Positions 14,122 through 15,814 of a stretch of DNA of 15,814 nt are shown here, in pieces; positions within the stretch are counted from its first letter, which is position 1; each line of letters starts with the position of its first letter. Source of the DNA: JBMOKU01 sp049324315 (lineage in GTDB: Bacteria; Bacillota; Clostridia; Peptostreptococcales; Thermotaleaceae); assembly GCA_049324315.1 (NCBI GenBank), contig JBMOKU010000021.1:1-15814 (forward strand), written 5' to 3'. The position numbers and the translations under genes were made by a program. A model generated the notes under the pieces. That model ran no database searches. It was not told the DNA's origin and saw only the letters and a list, made by a program, of their open reading frames with translations.

Positions 14122-14655
14122 ATGAATTTAAAAGATAAAAAATGTTTGATAGCCTATTTTTCACGTAAGGGAGATAATTATGTAAGCGGAAGGATTGTAA
14201 ATTTGCCAATTGGTAATACAAAAGTAGTGGCAAATATGATTCAAGAAATGACTGGAAGTGATATGTTTCATATAGAAGCAGTTAAACCTTATCCCAAGGA
14301 TTATACAAAAACCACAGAAGTGGCACAAGATGAACTGCGTGCCAATGCCAGACCTGAACTTACGAATCATACAGACAACATGAATTCTTACGATGTGATA
14401 TTTTTAGGCTACCCCAACTGGTGGGGAACGATGCCGATGCCAGTGTTTACGTTCTTGGAAGAATATGATTTTTCGGGAAAAACAATTATTCCGTTTTGTA
14501 CTCATGAAGGAAGCGGGTTAGGACACAGCGAAAAAGATATTGCAAAACTATGTCCAAAAGCAACGATTCTTAATGGTCTGGCTATCCATGGCTCTCGTAT
14601 GAATGCAGCAGAAAAAAATATCAAGAATTGGTTGAATAAAATAAGTATACAGTAA
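14122..14655 (+). CDS. Flavodoxin family protein
   Basis: A 177-residue protein of the flavodoxin-4 type, an FMN-binding electron carrier or NAD(P)H-linked oxidoreductase-like protein in the cytoplasm. The phosphate-binding loop region is AYFSRKGDNYVSG with GNTKVVANMI (about residues 11-39). FMN-stacking segments are YPNWWGTMPMPVFTFLE (about 97-113) and THEGSGLGHSEKDI (about 127-140). The reading frame is intact and of normal length. GAGG lies upstream of the ATG with rather long spacing. In many Firmicutes such genes are controlled by an adjacent MerR regulator, matching the one at 13136, but a terminator and scraps now lie between them. Confidence 0.9.
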   Translation: MNLKDKKCLIAYFSRKGDNYVSGRIVNLPIGNTKVVANMIQEMTGSDMFHIEAVKPYPKDYTKTTEVAQDELRANARPELTNHTDNMNSYDVIFLGYPNWWGTMPMPVFTFLEEYDFSGKTIIPFCTHEGSGLGHSEKDIAKLCPKATILNGLAIHGSRMNAAEKNIKNWLNKISIQ

Positions 14656-14660
14656 GTGAA

Positions 14661-14762
14661 AATTTCCAAATAGATGATTTGAATGATATCTCTCCAGATA
14701 CGTTACGGTATTATGAGAGAATTGGTTTGACATCACCTGTATCAAAGGAGAAGTTTATATGA
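14661..14762 (+). pseudogene. Remnant of a second MerR-family regulator (N-terminal DNA-binding part)
   Basis: The frame from 14661 reads IDDLNDISPDTLRYYERIGL (14670-14729), followed by TSPVSKEKF, and stops at 14762. PDTLRYYERIGL is the unmistakable MerR helix-turn-helix/wing sequence, also present in the intact regulator at 13136. It has no usable start in frame, a few residues seem missing before DIS, and the wing and coiled coil are absent. It is squeezed between the flavodoxin stop and the hydrolase start. Confidence 0.8.
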
Positions 14763-15136
14763 AGAAGACAGTATCTTTCTCAAATAATGAAATAACTTTG
14801 ACTTGGCATCTTTATCTTCCCGATAATATCGATGAAAATAAAAAGTATCCAGCAGTAGTAATTAGTCATCCATTTGGTGGAGTAAAAGAGCAAACTGCAG
14901 ATTTATATGCACTTGAGCTCTGTCAGCAGGGCTTTATTGCATTGGCCTTTGATGCATCTTACCAAGTGGAAAGTAAGGAAGATCCCGCTTCACGTGTTGG
15001 AGATATTCGTTGTGCCGTTGATTATTTGAGTAACCATCCCCTCGTTGATGAAAGCCGCATTGGTGCGTTAGGAAATTGTAGCTCAGAGGGCTATGTTTTC
15101 CATAGATGGTGTTCCAGACATACACAACAAAAATAG
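14759..15136 (+). pseudogene. Truncated alpha/beta hydrolase
   Basis: 125 codons covering only the first part of a dienelactone-hydrolase-like alpha/beta hydrolase: HLYLPDN, YPAVVISHPFGGVKEQT (oxyanion region), then a strand and nucleophile-elbow region at GALGNCSSEGYVF, where relatives usually read G-x-C-A-S-G-G-Y. Immediately after this the frame runs into an unrelated tail and a stop. Full-length relatives are about 300 residues, so the acid and histidine of the triad are lost. AAAGGAG precedes the ATG at 14759. It may still be translated but should be inactive. Confidence 0.8.
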
Positions 15137-15172
15137 GATTTGGAGCGGCAGTACTTCAAGTAAAACGCTGAT

Positions 15173-15226
15173 AAGAGTTACCTTTCTACAAGAATTGAAA
15201 GTTGTAGGATGTGTAGCTCTTTTTTG
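15173..15226 (+). terminator. Terminator after the truncated hydrolase
   Basis: An imperfect long hairpin: AAGAGTTAC with CTACAA on the left (15173-15190) pairs with TTGTAG and GTAGCTCTT on the right, followed by a run of Ts at 15220-15225. Confidence 0.75.
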
Positions 15227-15255
15227 TGCTATTAAAAAGAAACGGAGGAATTGAA

Positions 15256-15489
15256 ATGAAAGGATTTTTATCTCAAAAGGAAGTTGAAAAAATCAAAGAG
15301 CAGTATCCGATAGGAACGAGAATTGAGTTGATTCATATGGATGATCCATATGCTCCAATTGAACCGGGGGTGCAAGGCGTCATCGAAGGAGTTGATGATG
15401 CGGGCACGCTACACATGAAGTGGGATAACGGAAGACCACTGGGCATTGTTCCCGGTGAAGATCATTTCAAGGTGATTGGTGAATCTTAA
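15256..15489 (+). CDS. DUF4314-type small protein
   Basis: 77 residues from the ATG at 15256, which has GGAGG at 15244-15248 and 7 nt spacing; the GTG at 15226 lies in the preceding terminator. The core YPIGTRIELIHMDDPYAPIE, PGVQGVIEGVDDAGTLHMKWDNGRPLGIVPGEDHF is the DUF4314 signature, an SH3-like beta-barrel of unknown role. Such proteins are common in integrative conjugative elements and phages of Firmicutes, which hints at mobile-element origin for this edge of the window. Confidence 0.85.
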   Translation: MKGFLSQKEVEKIKEQYPIGTRIELIHMDDPYAPIEPGVQGVIEGVDDAGTLHMKWDNGRPLGIVPGEDHFKVIGES

Positions 15490-15597
15490 GAAGAAGGCAT
15501 GGACAATGAACAGAAACAAACCATGGAAGGCATGGGCATATAGAGACAGGATACTGAACCAATGTGAACCGATTAATTGAATAACAAAAGACATGGG

Positions 15598-15625
15598 TGT
15601 GCGGGAATACTAACCGTGCATTTTT
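15598..15625 (+). terminator. Weak terminator-like hairpin
   Basis: TGTGCGG (15598-15604) can pair with CCGTGCA (15614-15620) with two G-U wobbles around a 9-nt loop, followed by five Ts. It may end transcription from the DUF4314 gene. Confidence 0.5.
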
Positions 15626-15719
15626 ATGCTCTTAATCTATTTAATTGCTGCAATGTGTAGGTAGAGACAAATCCTAGAATTGTATGTTATAGATCTGGAA
15701 TTGTAAAACTAAATAATTA

Positions 15720-15814
15720 TTATTTGTAGTAATATCTACCATATACCCGTTGTTTAACCTCTGCTTTATGCGCATTAACATAGGTTTGAAATTTCTTTAT
15801 AGCTGTTAGCAATT
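15720..15814 (-). CDS. C-terminal end of an unidentified protein, cut by the window edge
   Basis: Reading leftward from the window edge, one frame is open for 30 codons and ends in tandem stops TAA TAA (15722-15717). The tail, which includes KKFQTYVNAHKAEVKQRVYG, is basic and has protein-like composition. The double stop and the lack of any competing frame favour a real gene end. The family cannot be told from 30 residues. Confidence 0.5.
   Translation of the reverse strand, partial: LLTAIKKFQTYVNAHKAEVKQRVYGRYYYK

Noticed and set aside
15506..15580. 24-codon frame beginning MNRNKPWKAWAYRDR
   Set aside because: It lacks a good ribosome binding site at the right distance and overlaps a second short frame starting at 15499; there is no support for coding.
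1..15814. CRISPR array, tRNA or rRNA genes
   Set aside because: No regularly spaced repeats, cloverleaf-like segments or ribosomal RNA sequence were seen.

Overview
The window looks like chromosomal DNA from a low-GC, anaerobic, probably spore-forming Firmicute of class Clostridia. The evidence is AT-rich codon use, strong GGAGG ribosome binding sites, a lexA/yneA pair in Firmicute arrangement, and an oxidative amino-acid fermentation operon (IorAB plus a butyrate-kinase-type enzyme) under sigma-54 control. The genus cannot be fixed from sequence alone.

Left part (1-2650), SOS locus: lexA and a zinc-ribbon gene run leftward towards a gene that leaves the window. A YneA-like LysM division inhibitor runs rightward. 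Three LexA-type boxes lie in the lexA/yneA gap, one filling the spacer of the yneA promoter. A tyrosine recombinase gene converges on yneA, and the two share a bidirectional terminator.

Centre (2650-11380), a regulated catabolic module: a PrpR-N/PAS/AAA+ sigma-54 activator with an unusual C-terminus is followed by an unrecognised leftward gene. Next come a perfect 16-bp inverted repeat and a canonical -24/-12 promoter, then iorA-iorB-buk-aminotransferase and a free-standing B3/B4 (PheRS editing-like) protein. The inferred chemistry is: aromatic amino acid, transamination to an arylpyruvate, IorAB oxidation to an arylacetyl-CoA with reduced ferredoxin, then acyl phosphate and ATP through the kinase. 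No phosphotransacylase is visible here. This is the most interesting part of the window.

Right part (11380-15814), a patchwork of small accessory genes: a 79-residue protein with a duplicated motif, a ComFB-family protein, a 27-residue membrane peptide, a GC-rich REP-like hairpin element, and a macro-domain protein. Then comes a MerR regulator with a 19-bp-spacer promoter, followed by what looks like the decayed remains of a MerR-flavodoxin-hydrolase redox cluster: an intact flavodoxin, a MerR fragment, a truncated hydrolase and small gene scraps. A DUF4314-type protein and the tail of a leftward gene close the window.
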